From positions 186,001 to 250,000 of the forward strand of contig NZ_CANNDS010000004.1 of the NCBI RefSeq assembly GCF_947503415.1: a stretch of DNA of 64,000 bases, given 5' to 3'. Both the position numbers and the translations under genes were made by a program. Under the pieces are notes generated by a model that saw only the letters and a list, made by a program, of their open reading frames with translations, was not told where the DNA came from and searched no databases. Of this stretch, positions 45,073-53,698 are shown one piece after another (within the stretch, counting starts at the first letter, position 1; the number at the start of each line of letters is the position of its first letter). This stretch comes from an uncultured Tateyamaria sp. (lineage in GTDB: Bacteria > Pseudomonadota > Alphaproteobacteria > Rhodobacterales > Rhodobacteraceae).

Positions 45073-45820
45073 CGCGCTGCTGGACCTTCAGGGGCTGTCG
45101 AAGTCCTTTGGTGCGTTGCGGGTCACTGACACCGTGTCGTTGACCCTGCGCAGCGGCGAAATCCATGCCCTGATCGGACCCAACGGCGCGGGCAAATCCA
45201 CGTTGATCCAGCAAGTGGCGGGCGCGCTGGCCCCCGATGCGGGGCGTATCCTGTTCGAGGGGCGGGATGTGACCGGGCTGGGCACGGCGCAGCGGGCGCA
45301 GGCAGGCCTTGGGCGCACTTTTCAGATCAGCGCACTGGCCATGGAAAACAGTGTGTTGCAGAACGTGATGCTTGGGGCTGTGGGCGCGTCCCGGTCGGTC
45401 TGGCGGTTTGTGCGCCCCGTGATGCGGGACGCGGGCCTAAGGGTAGAGGCCGAGGCCGCATTGCACCGGGTCGGCCTTGGCGATGTTGCCGCCATGCGTG
45501 TGGCCGAGCTGAGCCACGGCCAGCGCCGTCTTCTGGAAGTGGCTGTTGCCCTGACATTGAAGCCAAAGGCATTTTTGATGGACGAGCCGATGGCAGGGCT
45601 TGGGTCCGAAGGGTCTGCGCGCATGACCGCCTTTCTGGATGGGTTGCGGGCCGAGGCACCGATCCTGTTGGTTGAGCATGACATGGACGCCGTGTTTGCG
45701 CTGGCCGACCGTATTTCTGTTCTGGTGTCGGGGCGGGTGATTGCCACGGGCACGCCTGCGCAGATCCGCCGCAATGCAGAGGTGCAGACGGCGTATCTGG
45801 GCGAGGAGGTCGCGCCATGA
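45065..45820 (+). CDS. Liv-type ABC transporter ATP-binding protein (LivG family)
   Basis: A 251-residue cytoplasmic ATPase. Walker A is GPNGAGKSTLIQ, the signature is LSHGQRRLLEVAVAL, Walker B is KAFLMDEPMAGLG, and the H-loop is LLVEHDMDAVF. The LivG-type insertion GLGRTFQISALAMENSVLQNVMLG is present. The ATG 45065 lies inside the LivM gene (8-bp overlap). It pairs with the LivF-type ATPase encoded next. Confidence 0.93.
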   Translation: MSDALLDLQGLSKSFGALRVTDTVSLTLRSGEIHALIGPNGAGKSTLIQQVAGALAPDAGRILFEGRDVTGLGTAQRAQAGLGRTFQISALAMENSVLQNVMLGAVGASRSVWRFVRPVMRDAGLRVEAEAALHRVGLGDVAAMRVAELSHGQRRLLEVAVALTLKPKAFLMDEPMAGLGSEGSARMTAFLDGLRAEAPILLVEHDMDAVFALADRISVLVSGRVIATGTPAQIRRNAEVQTAYLGEEVAP

Positions 45821-46506
45821 CCCTGCTGCACCTGGAGGGGATCGAGGCGGCTTATGGCGCGGCGCAGGCCCTGTTCGGTGTCGATCTGACCGTGGACGAG
45901 GGCGAAGTGCTGGCCCTGATGGGCCGCAACGGTATGGGCAAATCCACCACCATTCGCGTGATCTGTCGTTTGATGGCGCACTCGGCGGGTCAGGTGCGCT
46001 TTGCTGGTCAGGACATGGCCCGCACTCCGCCGCACGTGGCGGCGCGCGCGGGGCTTGGATTGGTGCCCGAAGGGCGACGTGTGTTCTCCAACCTGACCGT
46101 TGGGGAAAATCTGATTGCTGCTGCGCGACCGGGACCATGGGACATGCGCAAGGTCACCCAATTGTTTCCGCGCCTTGGTGAACGGGCGGGGCAGGTTGCC
46201 GGGCATTTGTCGGGCGGTGAACAGCAGATGCTTGCCATCGGTCGGGCCTTGATGACCAACCCGCGGCTCATGCTGTTGGACGAGGCGACGGAAGGGCTGG
46301 CTCCGGTTGTCCGTCAAGAAATCTGGTCAGCCCTCGATGCGGTGCGGCGAGACAGCGGCCTGTCCCTATTGGTCGTGGACAAATCGCTGGCCGAACTTGG
46401 CCGCATTGCCGAGCGTGCCGTGATCCTCGAACGGGGACGGTCTGTGTGGCACGGTGCGATGTCGCAGGTCGCCGGCGAGGTTGCCAACACCTATCTCGGG
46501 GTTTGA
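45817..46506 (+). CDS. Liv-type ABC transporter ATP-binding protein (LivF family)
   Basis: A 229-residue ATPase of the LivF group. Walker A is GRNGMGKSTTIR, and GLGLVPEGRRVFSNLTVGENLIAAARPG is the LivF-specific segment. The signature is LSGGEQQMLAIGRAL and Walker B is RLMLLDEATEGLAP. It overlaps the LivG-type gene by 4 bp and ends the importer operon. The next gene (znuB) is convergent, only 9 bp away. Confidence 0.93.
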   Translation: MTLLHLEGIEAAYGAAQALFGVDLTVDEGEVLALMGRNGMGKSTTIRVICRLMAHSAGQVRFAGQDMARTPPHVAARAGLGLVPEGRRVFSNLTVGENLIAAARPGPWDMRKVTQLFPRLGERAGQVAGHLSGGEQQMLAIGRALMTNPRLMLLDEATEGLAPVVRQEIWSALDAVRRDSGLSLLVVDKSLAELGRIAERAVILERGRSVWHGAMSQVAGEVANTYLGV

Positions 46507-46515
46507 CCGTAGGCC

Positions 46516-47307
46516 TCAGCGTGTGATGCGTGCGCCAAACAGTGTCGTCAAAACAAACAGACCCGCTGCGACGCATACAATTGTGGGACCGGTTGGCGTG
46601 TCGAACTGATACGCGGCTGCCAGACCGCCGACGGCAGATGCACTGCCAATGAGCGCCGTCATCATGGCCATGCTCTCTGGGGTGCGGGCAAGTGGCCGCG
46701 CGACAGCCGGTGGGATAACCAAGAGCGCGCCGATCAACAGCGCGCCGACCACCTTGATTGCAACGGCCACGGTCACGGCAAGTGCGACCGTCAACACCAG
46801 TTGTTCCGTGCGGGCCGAAATGCCGCTCGATTGGGCAAGATCGGGGTTCAACGTCGCTGTGAGCAGCCGCTGCCAACGCCACAGGATCAGCCCCACGACC
46901 ACTGCAGCGCCCGACCATATCAAGCCAAGATCAGTTTTGGACACTGCCAGAATATCACCGAAAAGGTACCCCATCAGGTCCACGCGCACGCCCGACATCA
47001 GTGACACGGCAACCAAACCGACAGCCAGCGCGGCATGCGCCATCACGCCAAGCAGTGTATCTTCCGCCAATCCGCGCCCCGACAATCCCTGCACCAGCAC
47101 AGCCATACTCAGCGCAGAGGCGAGAACCCCGACCATGATGGGGCCTTGGAATGCGAGGGAAAGCGCCACGCCCAGCAACGCGGCATGCGCCGTGGCGTCT
47201 CCGAAATAGGCCATGCGACGCCAGACAACAAAGCAGCCCAAAGGGGCGGCAGCCAACGCGGTGCCGACACCCGCAAGCCCGGCACGTACAAGAAAATCGT
47301 CAAGCAT
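46516..47307 (-). CDS. znuB: Zinc ABC transporter permease ZnuB
   Basis: A 263-residue membrane permease with about eight helices. ZnuB/ABC-3 features: LAAAPLGCFVVWRRMAYFGDATAHAALLGVAL, ILAVSKTDLGLIWSGAAVVVGLILWRWQ, and KVVGALLIGALLVIPPAVARPLARTP. It imports zinc with ZnuC and ZnuA. The ATG 47305-47307 overlaps the 3' end of znuC by 8 bp; it is the last gene of zur-znuC-znuB. Confidence 0.94.
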   Translation of the reverse strand: MLDDFLVRAGLAGVGTALAAAPLGCFVVWRRMAYFGDATAHAALLGVALSLAFQGPIMVGVLASALSMAVLVQGLSGRGLAEDTLLGVMAHAALAVGLVAVSLMSGVRVDLMGYLFGDILAVSKTDLGLIWSGAAVVVGLILWRWQRLLTATLNPDLAQSSGISARTEQLVLTVALAVTVAVAIKVVGALLIGALLVIPPAVARPLARTPESMAMMTALIGSASAVGGLAAAYQFDTPTGPTIVCVAAGLFVLTTLFGARITR

Positions 47308-48040
47308 CTTCGTGGTCGTGGTCGTGGTCGTGATGATGGTGGTGGTCGTGTTGATGCCGATAAAGAGCGAAAGCGCCCTGTGTGCCCGTGCCAAACAAGG
47401 CGCGGTATTCAGGCGCATCCTGCACCACATCCGGCGTGCCTTGGCAGCAGACGTGCCCGTTCAGACACAACACCCTATCGGATGCGGCCATAACGACATG
47501 AAGGTCGTGACTGACCATCAAGACCGCACATCCCAACTGATCGCGCACCTCTGCAATCTGGCGATAGAACGCAGCCGCGCCCGGTTGATCAAGCCCTTGG
47601 GTCGCTTCATCCAGGATCAGCAGATCAGGACTCATCAGCAACGCACGCGCTAGCAACACGCGTTGGAACTGCCCGCCGGACAGGTCGCGCATTTGATGTT
47701 TGGCAAGGTCGGGCACCCCCGCTTCCTGGAGCGCACGCGCCATCGCTTCAGCAGAATGGCGATGGGGCAGGCACAGAAACCGTGTGACAGTGAGCGGCAA
47801 AAAGCTATCGATCTGCAGGCTTTGCGGGACATACCCGATGCGCAGGTCGCGCAACTGGTCAACATGGCCCCTAAGGGGGCGCAGCGCACCGATCAACCCT
47901 TTGACCAAGGTTGACTTGCCGGAGCCGTTGGGTCCCACCAACGTCACAATCTCTCCGCGGTCAATGTGGAAATCGACATCGCGCAAGGTCGTCGCACCGG
48001 CGTGACCAAGGCTCAGCCCTTCGGCAGTCATCAGGCGCAT
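47300..48040 (-). CDS. znuC: Zinc ABC transporter ATPase ZnuC
   Basis: A 246-residue ATPase. Walker A is GPNGSGKSTLVKGLIG, the signature is LSGGQFQRVLLARAL, Walker B is DLLILDEATQGLD, and VLMVSHDLHVVMAASD gives the H-loop. A C-terminal histidine/aspartate-rich tail (YRHQHDHHHHHDHDHDHEDA) could bind zinc. The ATG 48038-48040 lies within the zur 3' end (10-bp overlap); an ATG three codons on is possible. It is co-transcribed with zur and znuB under the Zur boxes. Confidence 0.94.
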   Translation of the reverse strand: MRLMTAEGLSLGHAGATTLRDVDFHIDRGEIVTLVGPNGSGKSTLVKGLIGALRPLRGHVDQLRDLRIGYVPQSLQIDSFLPLTVTRFLCLPHRHSAEAMARALQEAGVPDLAKHQMRDLSGGQFQRVLLARALLMSPDLLILDEATQGLDQPGAAAFYRQIAEVRDQLGCAVLMVSHDLHVVMAASDRVLCLNGHVCCQGTPDVVQDAPEYRALFGTGTQGAFALYRHQHDHHHHHDHDHDHEDA

Positions 48041-48516
48041 GGTGTATCCTCGACACAGGCAGGGCACAGGCCCATGGCTTCGATCACCGTGCGTTCGATC
48101 CTGAACCCGGTGGCAGCGGCCGCTTGGCCCAACCGGCCCTTGTCGCTGGCTGTATCCGCCTCTGCGACAGATCGGCAATTGGTGCAGACCAGAAACGCCG
48201 GGGCGTGATCTTCGCCAAGGTGCGCGCAGGCGATATAGGCGTTCAAGCCTTCGATCTTGTGCGCAAAACCTGCAGCCGTCAGAAAATCCAAGGCGCGATA
48301 GGCGACAGGTGGGGCTGCGCCCAAACCTTCTTCGGCCAATTTCGCCAAAAGATCATAGGCACCGATCGCCCTGTGCTCTGCCAACAGGATTTCCAGCGTG
48401 CGCCGCCGTACAGGCGTGAACTTCAGCTTATGCGCCACGCAATGCGCTTCCGCCCGCGCCAAGGTCGAGCGAATGCAGGATGCGTGATCGTGGTCGTGGA
48501 AACCTAGGGTTGGCAT
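48031..48516 (-). CDS. zur: Zinc uptake regulator Zur (Fur family)
   Basis: A 161-residue metal-responsive repressor. Winged-helix region LKFTPVRRRTLEILLAEHRAIGAYDLLAKL, then the linker VAYRALDFLTAAGFAHKIEGLNAYIAC. The structural zinc cysteines are paired: Cys111/Cys114 (VCTNCRS) and Cys151/Cys154 (LCPACVE). The N-terminal FHDHDHASC segment is histidine-rich. Placement with znuC-znuB and divergent from znuA identifies it as Zur rather than Fur. The start ATG is 48514-48516, close to the palindromic operators, so it is probably autoregulated. Confidence 0.94.
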   Translation of the reverse strand: MPTLGFHDHDHASCIRSTLARAEAHCVAHKLKFTPVRRRTLEILLAEHRAIGAYDLLAKLAEEGLGAAPPVAYRALDFLTAAGFAHKIEGLNAYIACAHLGEDHAPAFLVCTNCRSVAEADTASDKGRLGQAAAATGFRIERTVIEAMGLCPACVEDTPCA

Positions 48517-48551
48517 GGGACCTCAGAGAGCCGCCGTCAAATTTTGTGGGT

Positions 48552-48570
48552 TGATATGTTATACTATGAC
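48552..48570. promoter_or_regulatory. Zur box 1 (imperfect)
   Basis: TGATATGTTATACTATGAC resembles the alphaproteobacterial Zur operator GATATGTTATAACATATC and lies 36-54 bp upstream of the zur start. Its right half is degenerate. Probably serves zur-znuCB. Confidence 0.65.
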
Positions 48571-48587
48571 AGATAGCAACTCACCTT

Positions 48588-48603
48588 ATATGTTATAACA
48601 TAT
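48588..48603. promoter_or_regulatory. Zur box 2 (perfect palindrome)
   Basis: ATATGTTATAACATAT is a perfect 16-bp palindrome 13 bp before the znuA start, matching the Zur consensus. A bound repressor would block znuA transcription or translation initiation. Confidence 0.85.
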
Positions 48604-48616
48604 CAATGAGGATGTG

Positions 48617-49684
48617 ATGCGCCGAATTTTTCTGACTTCGTCTGTAATCTTTGCAAGCAGCGCTGCGCTGGCCGAGGTGCCGCGCGTCGCAGTGGACATC
48701 GCGCCGGTGCACAGCATCGTCGCTGCGGTGATGGACGGGGTGGGAACACCTGATCTGATTGTACCACCCGGCACGTCTCCGCATGATCACAACTTGCGCC
48801 CCTCCGAAGCGCGCGCGCTCGATGAGGCGGATGTCGTTGTGTGGATGGGGCATGCCTTGACGCCATGGCTTGAAGGGCCAGTGGACACGCTGGGCGAGGG
48901 CGCCTTGCACATCGAGTTGCTGGATTTGCCGCAGACGATCCGATTGGAATCGCGAGAAGGCGCTGCATTTGCCGCGCATGATCATGATCACGGGCACGAC
49001 GATCACGATGATCATGGCGACAAAGACCACGCGCATGATGATGATGGGCATGACGAGCACGCACACGACAAGGATGGGCATGACGATCATGGGCACGACG
49101 AACACGCCCATGAAGACCATGAAACCGCAGAGCACGAGGACCACGCGCACGATGCGCATGACGATCACGCTCACGCCGACGGTATGGACCCACATGCATG
49201 GCTTGACCCGCAGAACGCCGTGATCTGGGCTGGAGAGATCGCAAAACAGCTGGCTGAGATCGATCCCGCAAATGCCCAAACCTATACCGACAATGCGCAA
49301 GCGTTCGAGCAGGAAATCAGCGATTTGAACGCTGAAGCCAAACTGATGCTGGAACCCGTTTCAGACCGTCCGTTCATCGTGTTTCACGACGCCTACCAAT
49401 ACTTTGAGGCACGTTTTGGCATTGCTGCCGTTGGCGCCGTATCAGCGTCGGATGCCGAGGACCCCAGCCCGCGACGCGTTGCAGAACTGCGCGAGGAAGT
49501 GCAGCAGCACGACGCCGTTTGCGCGCTGACTGAACCTCAGTTCAATCCGGGTATCATGAATGCGATGGGCGATCTGAAATTGGGTGAGATAGACCCCATC
49601 GGTGTGACAGCCGAACCTGGCCCGGACCTTTACGCTTCGGTGATCCGCGCCATGGCAACGTCGCTGGCTGAGTGTTTCAAGTGA
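48617..49684 (+). CDS. znuA: Zinc ABC transporter substrate-binding protein ZnuA
   Basis: A 355-residue periplasmic zinc-binding protein with a signal peptide (MRRIFLTSSVIFASSAALAE). Probable zinc ligands are His32 (PVHSIVAAVM), His79 (WMGHALTPW) and His193 (MDPHAWLDPQN). Between the two lobes is a very long His/Asp-rich loop, residues 121-186, with 23 histidines in 66 residues; typical ZnuA loops are shorter. The start ATG 48617 has GAGGA upstream; GTG at 48614 is too close. It is divergent from zur across two Zur boxes and ends 1 bp before the convergent photolyase-like gene. Confidence 0.95.
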   Translation: MRRIFLTSSVIFASSAALAEVPRVAVDIAPVHSIVAAVMDGVGTPDLIVPPGTSPHDHNLRPSEARALDEADVVVWMGHALTPWLEGPVDTLGEGALHIELLDLPQTIRLESREGAAFAAHDHDHGHDDHDDHGDKDHAHDDDGHDEHAHDKDGHDDHGHDEHAHEDHETAEHEDHAHDAHDDHAHADGMDPHAWLDPQNAVIWAGEIAKQLAEIDPANAQTYTDNAQAFEQEISDLNAEAKLMLEPVSDRPFIVFHDAYQYFEARFGIAAVGAVSASDAEDPSPRRVAELREEVQQHDAVCALTEPQFNPGIMNAMGDLKLGEIDPIGVTAEPGPDLYASVIRAMATSLAECFK

Positions 49685-49685
49685 C

Positions 49686-50915
49686 CTATTCTGCTGCGTG
49701 CAGACCGCGCAGATTGCCCAAGAGCTGCGGTATCTTGTCTTTGAAGCGGAAAAACCCATGTGTCGCGTGCGGCCATGCCGCGCTGTCGTAAGGACGCCGC
49801 ATCAGTTTGATGGGTGGTGCACCGTCCATTGACGCCAGTTGGGCCAGCACATCTGCTGCTGGACCCACCGGCGCATAGGCAGTCACGATTTGATCCAGAG
49901 CGTTTTCCTGTGCCCAGTCTGCAAGTGCCTTGGCAGTGGGTACGACGTGCGAGACCGGCCCTAGGCGTGATCCAAATCGCTCTGTGACGTCATGGATCGC
50001 TTGCGATGCAAAGTCCGCGACATACGGTGCAACTTCGAGCGGCGAAAGACCCGACCGCGTAACTATCGCGGCTGTCGCAACCGGCGAAGTCCCGGTGTCC
50101 AACACGTATCCGGGGCTCAGATCGTCATCATGCAGGATCAGGCCGGTGCGACCTTCAACAAGTGGCACATCCGTGTCTGGTATCGGCGCACGGTCAGGCA
50201 CGGGAGGGCCAGACAGGGCAGGTGCCTCTCCTGCCAACTGCCACTTGGGCGCAAACCGCCCTACTGTGTATTTCGAGATGTTGGAGGTGCGCGCGAGATA
50301 CGTCTTGCCCGGTGTCTGAATGCCCGCGACCCAGCGCCAACTCAACGTGTTGGACGCCGGGTCCCCATCCAACAGATGCCTGAGAAAGAAATCGGCGCCC
50401 AGTTCCCACGGCAATCGCAATGTAAAGATCCAGATGGACGCGAACCACATCCGGGCGTGATTGTGCAGGTATCCTGTACTTACAAGATCTTGCGCCCAAG
50501 AGTTAAAGCACGCGATGTCCGTCTCACCCTTGCATGCGGCTTCCCATCGGTCACGCAAACCCGATTGAGTTTGGGTATTGTCCAAAGCACCTTTCAGCGC
50601 CGACTTGTATTGTCCCCAGACTGCCGGCCGCATTTCAAGCCAGCCCTTCCAATATGTCCGCCAATAAACCTCTTGGATGAATTTATCAGCGGCATTGGCG
50701 CTGTGACGGCCAAGTGTGGCTTCCAAAACCTCGGTTTCGGTCAACAGCCGCGCCCGGATGTAAGGCGACAGGGTCGACACCCCGACATGACCGTCCCGGC
50801 CCAGATCGTAATTGCGCCGCGCCGCATAGTCCCGCCCCGCATGAGGCAGAAAGCGGTTCAGACGCTCAAGGGCTGCAGTGCGGGTCGGAGGAAAACGGGT
50901 CAGGGCTTCGGTCAT
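49686..50915 (-). CDS. Photolyase/cryptochrome-like protein, FAD domain first
   Basis: A 409-residue protein. Residues about 1-250 read as a photolyase C-terminal FAD-binding helical domain: GVSTLSPYIRARLLTE, KFIQEVYWRTYWKGWLEMRP, GYLHNHARMWFASIWIFTLRLPWELGADFFLRHLLDGDPASN. Residues about 270-409 look like an alpha/beta domain (TGLILHDDDLSPGYVLDTG...ATHGFFRFKDKIP), normally the N-terminal part of photolyases. The order therefore appears reversed. Role could be DNA repair or light sensing; not determined. The ATG 50913-50915 is preferred; a TTG at 50939 is an alternative. It is convergent with znuA. Confidence 0.8.
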   Translation of the reverse strand: MTEALTRFPPTRTAALERLNRFLPHAGRDYAARRNYDLGRDGHVGVSTLSPYIRARLLTETEVLEATLGRHSANAADKFIQEVYWRTYWKGWLEMRPAVWGQYKSALKGALDNTQTQSGLRDRWEAACKGETDIACFNSWAQDLVSTGYLHNHARMWFASIWIFTLRLPWELGADFFLRHLLDGDPASNTLSWRWVAGIQTPGKTYLARTSNISKYTVGRFAPKWQLAGEAPALSGPPVPDRAPIPDTDVPLVEGRTGLILHDDDLSPGYVLDTGTSPVATAAIVTRSGLSPLEVAPYVADFASQAIHDVTERFGSRLGPVSHVVPTAKALADWAQENALDQIVTAYAPVGPAADVLAQLASMDGAPPIKLMRRPYDSAAWPHATHGFFRFKDKIPQLLGNLRGLHAAE

Positions 50916-50945
50916 GAACCGGAGGTAACGCGTCGCCAAGTCCGG

Positions 50946-51329
50946 TCAACTCTTCGCATTGGTGTGTGCCCCGGCCGCCACCATCATGAGACCGCCAATC
51001 ACTGCGATATTCTTGAAAAACAGCGACAATTCCGTGCGCGCAATGTCCGGCGCGACGGCCCAGAATGGGTGCAGCGTGACGTTTACGGCCAGTGTGTGAA
51101 GGATCAAGGCAATTGCCGCCACTTGTCCGATCCGACCCAGCCCCACGGCGACGGCCAATCCGCCGCCCAATTCCACCGCGATCACCGCGACGATCAAAAG
51201 GGCGGGCAACGGCAGACCAGCGTCGGTCATGGTTGCGATAGTCGTTGTTGGATCAGTGATTTTGTCGATGCCCGCGAGGATGAACAGGGATGCCAAGATA
51301 CCCCGCCCAGCAAAAAAAATAACAGTCAT
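50946..51329 (-). CDS. DoxX family membrane protein
   Basis: A 127-residue inner-membrane protein with four helices. FAGRGILASLFILAGIDKITDP, LIVAVIAVELGGGLAVAVGLG and FFKNIAVIGGLMMVAAG are diagnostic of DoxX. Members are often quinone-linked or stress-induced. The start is the ATG 51327-51329. It lies upstream of the photolyase-like gene, read in the same direction, with about 30 bp between them, and is divergent from clpP. A palindrome-like string lies upstream of its start. Confidence 0.85.
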   Translation of the reverse strand: MTVIFFAGRGILASLFILAGIDKITDPTTTIATMTDAGLPLPALLIVAVIAVELGGGLAVAVGLGRIGQVAAIALILHTLAVNVTLHPFWAVAPDIARTELSLFFKNIAVIGGLMMVAAGAHTNAKS

Positions 51330-51356
51330 GACTACTCCAGATGGCCGTTTGCACAA

Positions 51357-51376
51357 AGTATTACGTATATCGTACT
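51357..51376. promoter_or_regulatory. Candidate operator upstream of doxX-like gene
   Basis: AGTATTACGTATATCGTACT has outer arms AGTA/TACT and inner near-symmetry, 28 bp upstream of the DoxX start. Such TACT/AGTA sites are used by HxlR/MarR-type repressors of doxX genes elsewhere. No regulator gene is adjacent. Confidence 0.3.
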
Positions 51377-51505
51377 AATATTAATCAAGATCATTTGCGC
51401 CACAACGCATTTCACGTCCCCTTGCAGCCCCCGAATGCCGATACTAAGACTCGGGTAACACTTCAGCGGGTATGGTCTCGCGGAAGTCTGACGAGGCAGG
51501 ACAAT

Positions 51506-52147
51506 ATGCGCGATCCCATCGATCAATATGCACACATCACGAACAACCTGGTGCCCATGGTGGTTGAACAGACCAGCCGGGGCGAACGGGCCTATGACAT
51601 CTTCTCGCGCCTGCTGAAGGAGCGGATTGTTTTCATCAACGGTCCGATCCATTCGGGCATGAGCCACCTGATCGTGGCGCAGCTTCTGCACCTTGAGGCG
51701 GAAAATCCGTCGAAAGAAATCAGCATGTATGTCAATTCGCCCGGTGGCGAAGTGACGGCGGGCCTGTCGATCTACGACACGATGCAATACATCAAACCCA
51801 AGGTGTCCACGCTGATCTGCGGTATGGCAGCGTCCATGGGATCGGTGATTGCCATCGGGGGGGAGCCGGGTATGCGATTTGCCCTGCCAAACTCCGAAAT
51901 CATGGTGCACCAGCCGTCCGGCGGATCGCAGGGTATGGCATCGGACATCCTGATCTCGGCGCGCCACATCGAAAAGACACGGGAACGCCTGTACCAATTG
52001 TATGTCAAACATGCAGGCCAAGACTATGATACCGTGCAAAAGGCGCTGGACCGCGACACATGGCTGACCCCTGAAGAAGCCAAGGAATGGGGTCATATCG
52101 ACGAGATTGTGGACAAGCGTTCCAAAGATGATGAAGGCGACAGCTAA
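51506..52147 (+). CDS. clpP: ATP-dependent Clp protease proteolytic subunit
   Basis: A 213-residue serine protease subunit forming the 14-mer degradation chamber. The triad is visible: Ser110 ([14 protein letters not shown]), His135 ([11 protein letters not shown]) and Asp184 ([16 protein letters not shown]). Sequence starts [21 protein letters not shown], the usual N-terminus. The ATG 51506 has GAGGCAGG upstream. clpX follows 161 bp downstream on the same strand, the classical arrangement. Confidence 0.97.
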   Translation: MRDPIDQYAHITNNLVPMVVEQTSRGERAYDIFSRLLKERIVFINGPIHSGMSHLIVAQLLHLEAENPSKEISMYVNSPGGEVTAGLSIYDTMQYIKPKVSTLICGMAASMGSVIAIGGEPGMRFALPNSEIMVHQPSGGSQGMASDILISARHIEKTRERLYQLYVKHAGQDYDTVQKALDRDTWLTPEEAKEWGHIDEIVDKRSKDDEGDS

Positions 52148-52308
52148 GGCTGGAATCGCGCGCTTCACAAAGTGCGTGATTTGACCGCGAGGTCAGGCAA
52201 AAAGACGATTGTGGACCCCGCGGGCCTGTCTTAAGCTGACGGGCAACGCGGGGCGCGCCGGACACGACCGGCACCTGGAATGGCGGCATCTGCCGGGAAG
52301 GACGCGAT

Positions 52309-53574
52309 ATGGCCACGAATTCGGGCGGCGACAGCAAGAATACCCTCTACTGCAGCTTCTGCGGCAAGAGCCAGCACGAGGTCCGCAAGCTGATTGCAGG
52401 ACCAACCGTCTTTATCTGTGACGAGTGTGTTGAGCTTTGCATGGATATCATTCGGGAAGAGACGAAGGCGTCGGGCCTGAAATCCACCGATGGTGTACCA
52501 ACGCCCAAGGACATCTGCGAGGTCCTGGATGACTACGTGATTGGTCAGGCCATGGCCAAGCGCGTGCTGTCAGTTGCCGTGCACAACCACTACAAACGCT
52601 TGAACCATGCCCAGAAGGGCGGGGACATCGAGTTGGCAAAATCCAACATCCTGCTGATTGGTCCTACGGGCTGCGGCAAAACGCTTCTGGCCCAAACGCT
52701 GGCGCGTATTCTGGACGTGCCGTTCACGATGGCGGACGCGACGACCCTGACCGAAGCCGGATATGTGGGCGAGGATGTCGAAAACATCATTCTGAAGTTG
52801 TTGCAATCGTCCGAGTACAATGTCGAACGCGCGCAACGCGGCATCGTCTATATCGACGAGGTCGACAAGATCACGCGTAAGTCCGAAAACCCATCCATCA
52901 CCCGCGATGTGTCGGGCGAGGGCGTGCAGCAGGCACTGCTCAAGCTTATGGAAGGGACCGTTGCATCGGTTCCGCCGCAAGGTGGGCGTAAACACCCGCA
53001 GCAGGAATTCCTGCAAGTGGACACGACGAACATTCTGTTCATCTGTGGTGGCGCGTTTGCAGGGCTCGACAAGATCATTGCACAGCGGGGCAAAGGCTCC
53101 GCCATGGGCTTCGGTGCGGACGTGCGGGACAATGATGCGCGCGGCGTGGGCGAAATCTTTACCGACCTTGAACCCGAGGATCTGTTGAAATTCGGTCTGA
53201 TCCCGGAATTTGTGGGTCGTCTGCCGGTTCTTGCAACGCTCGAAGATCTGGATGAGGACGCGCTGGTCACGATCCTGACGGCTCCCAAGAACGCTCTGGT
53301 CAAGCAGTACCAACGCTTGTTTGAGCTGGAAGATACGGAACTTACCTTTACCGACGACGCGCTGAGCGCCATCGCCAAACGCGCGATCGAGCGGAAAACC
53401 GGCGCACGTGGTTTGCGGTCCATCCTCGAAGACATCTTGCTCAACACGATGTTCGAATTGCCCGGACTTGAGTCAGTGACCGAAGTGGTCGTCAATGAAG
53501 AGGCGGTGACATCTGACGCCGCACCATTGATGATCCATGCCGAGGCAGAAAAAGAGCCGGCGTCAGCCAGCTGA
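52309..53574 (+). CDS. clpX: ATP-dependent Clp protease ATP-binding subunit ClpX
   Basis: A 421-residue AAA+ unfoldase that feeds ClpP. The N-terminal zinc-binding domain has four cysteines in [16 protein letters not shown] and [10 protein letters not shown]. Walker A is [15 protein letters not shown], Walker B is [11 protein letters not shown], and the IGF-like ClpP-binding loop and sensor motifs ([24 protein letters not shown]) are present. The start ATG 52309 is well set. A strong terminator follows. Confidence 0.97.
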   Translation: MATNSGGDSKNTLYCSFCGKSQHEVRKLIAGPTVFICDECVELCMDIIREETKASGLKSTDGVPTPKDICEVLDDYVIGQAMAKRVLSVAVHNHYKRLNHAQKGGDIELAKSNILLIGPTGCGKTLLAQTLARILDVPFTMADATTLTEAGYVGEDVENIILKLLQSSEYNVERAQRGIVYIDEVDKITRKSENPSITRDVSGEGVQQALLKLMEGTVASVPPQGGRKHPQQEFLQVDTTNILFICGGAFAGLDKIIAQRGKGSAMGFGADVRDNDARGVGEIFTDLEPEDLLKFGLIPEFVGRLPVLATLEDLDEDALVTILTAPKNALVKQYQRLFELEDTELTFTDDALSAIAKRAIERKTGARGLRSILEDILLNTMFELPGLESVTEVVVNEEAVTSDAAPLMIHAEAEKEPASAS

Positions 53575-53596
53575 CAAACATCTCACGTCAAAAAGT

Positions 53597-53624
53597 AAGG
53601 CGGGTCTCTGACCCGCCTTTTTTC
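53597..53624 (+). terminator. Rho-independent terminator of clpX
   Basis: The 9-bp stem AAGGCGGGT/ACCCGCCTT with loop CTCTG is followed by TTTTTTC, about 22 bp after the clpX stop. Confidence 0.92.
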
Positions 53625-53698
53625 TTGTGCGCAGTCTTGGCACAGTGACCAAACACCGTAAGGCGCACTTGTGCGTGCGCCGAAGAAAGGACGGACAC

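Noticed and set aside
48970-49185. Tandem-repeat or CRISPR-like pattern of CATGACGATCATG-type units
   Set aside because: It is the codon repeat of the His/Asp-rich loop of ZnuA, in frame and with irregular spacing.
51400-51505. Heat-shock sigma-32 promoter before clpP
   Set aside because: A CTTG-like -35 is present, but no -10 element at a suitable distance could be found.
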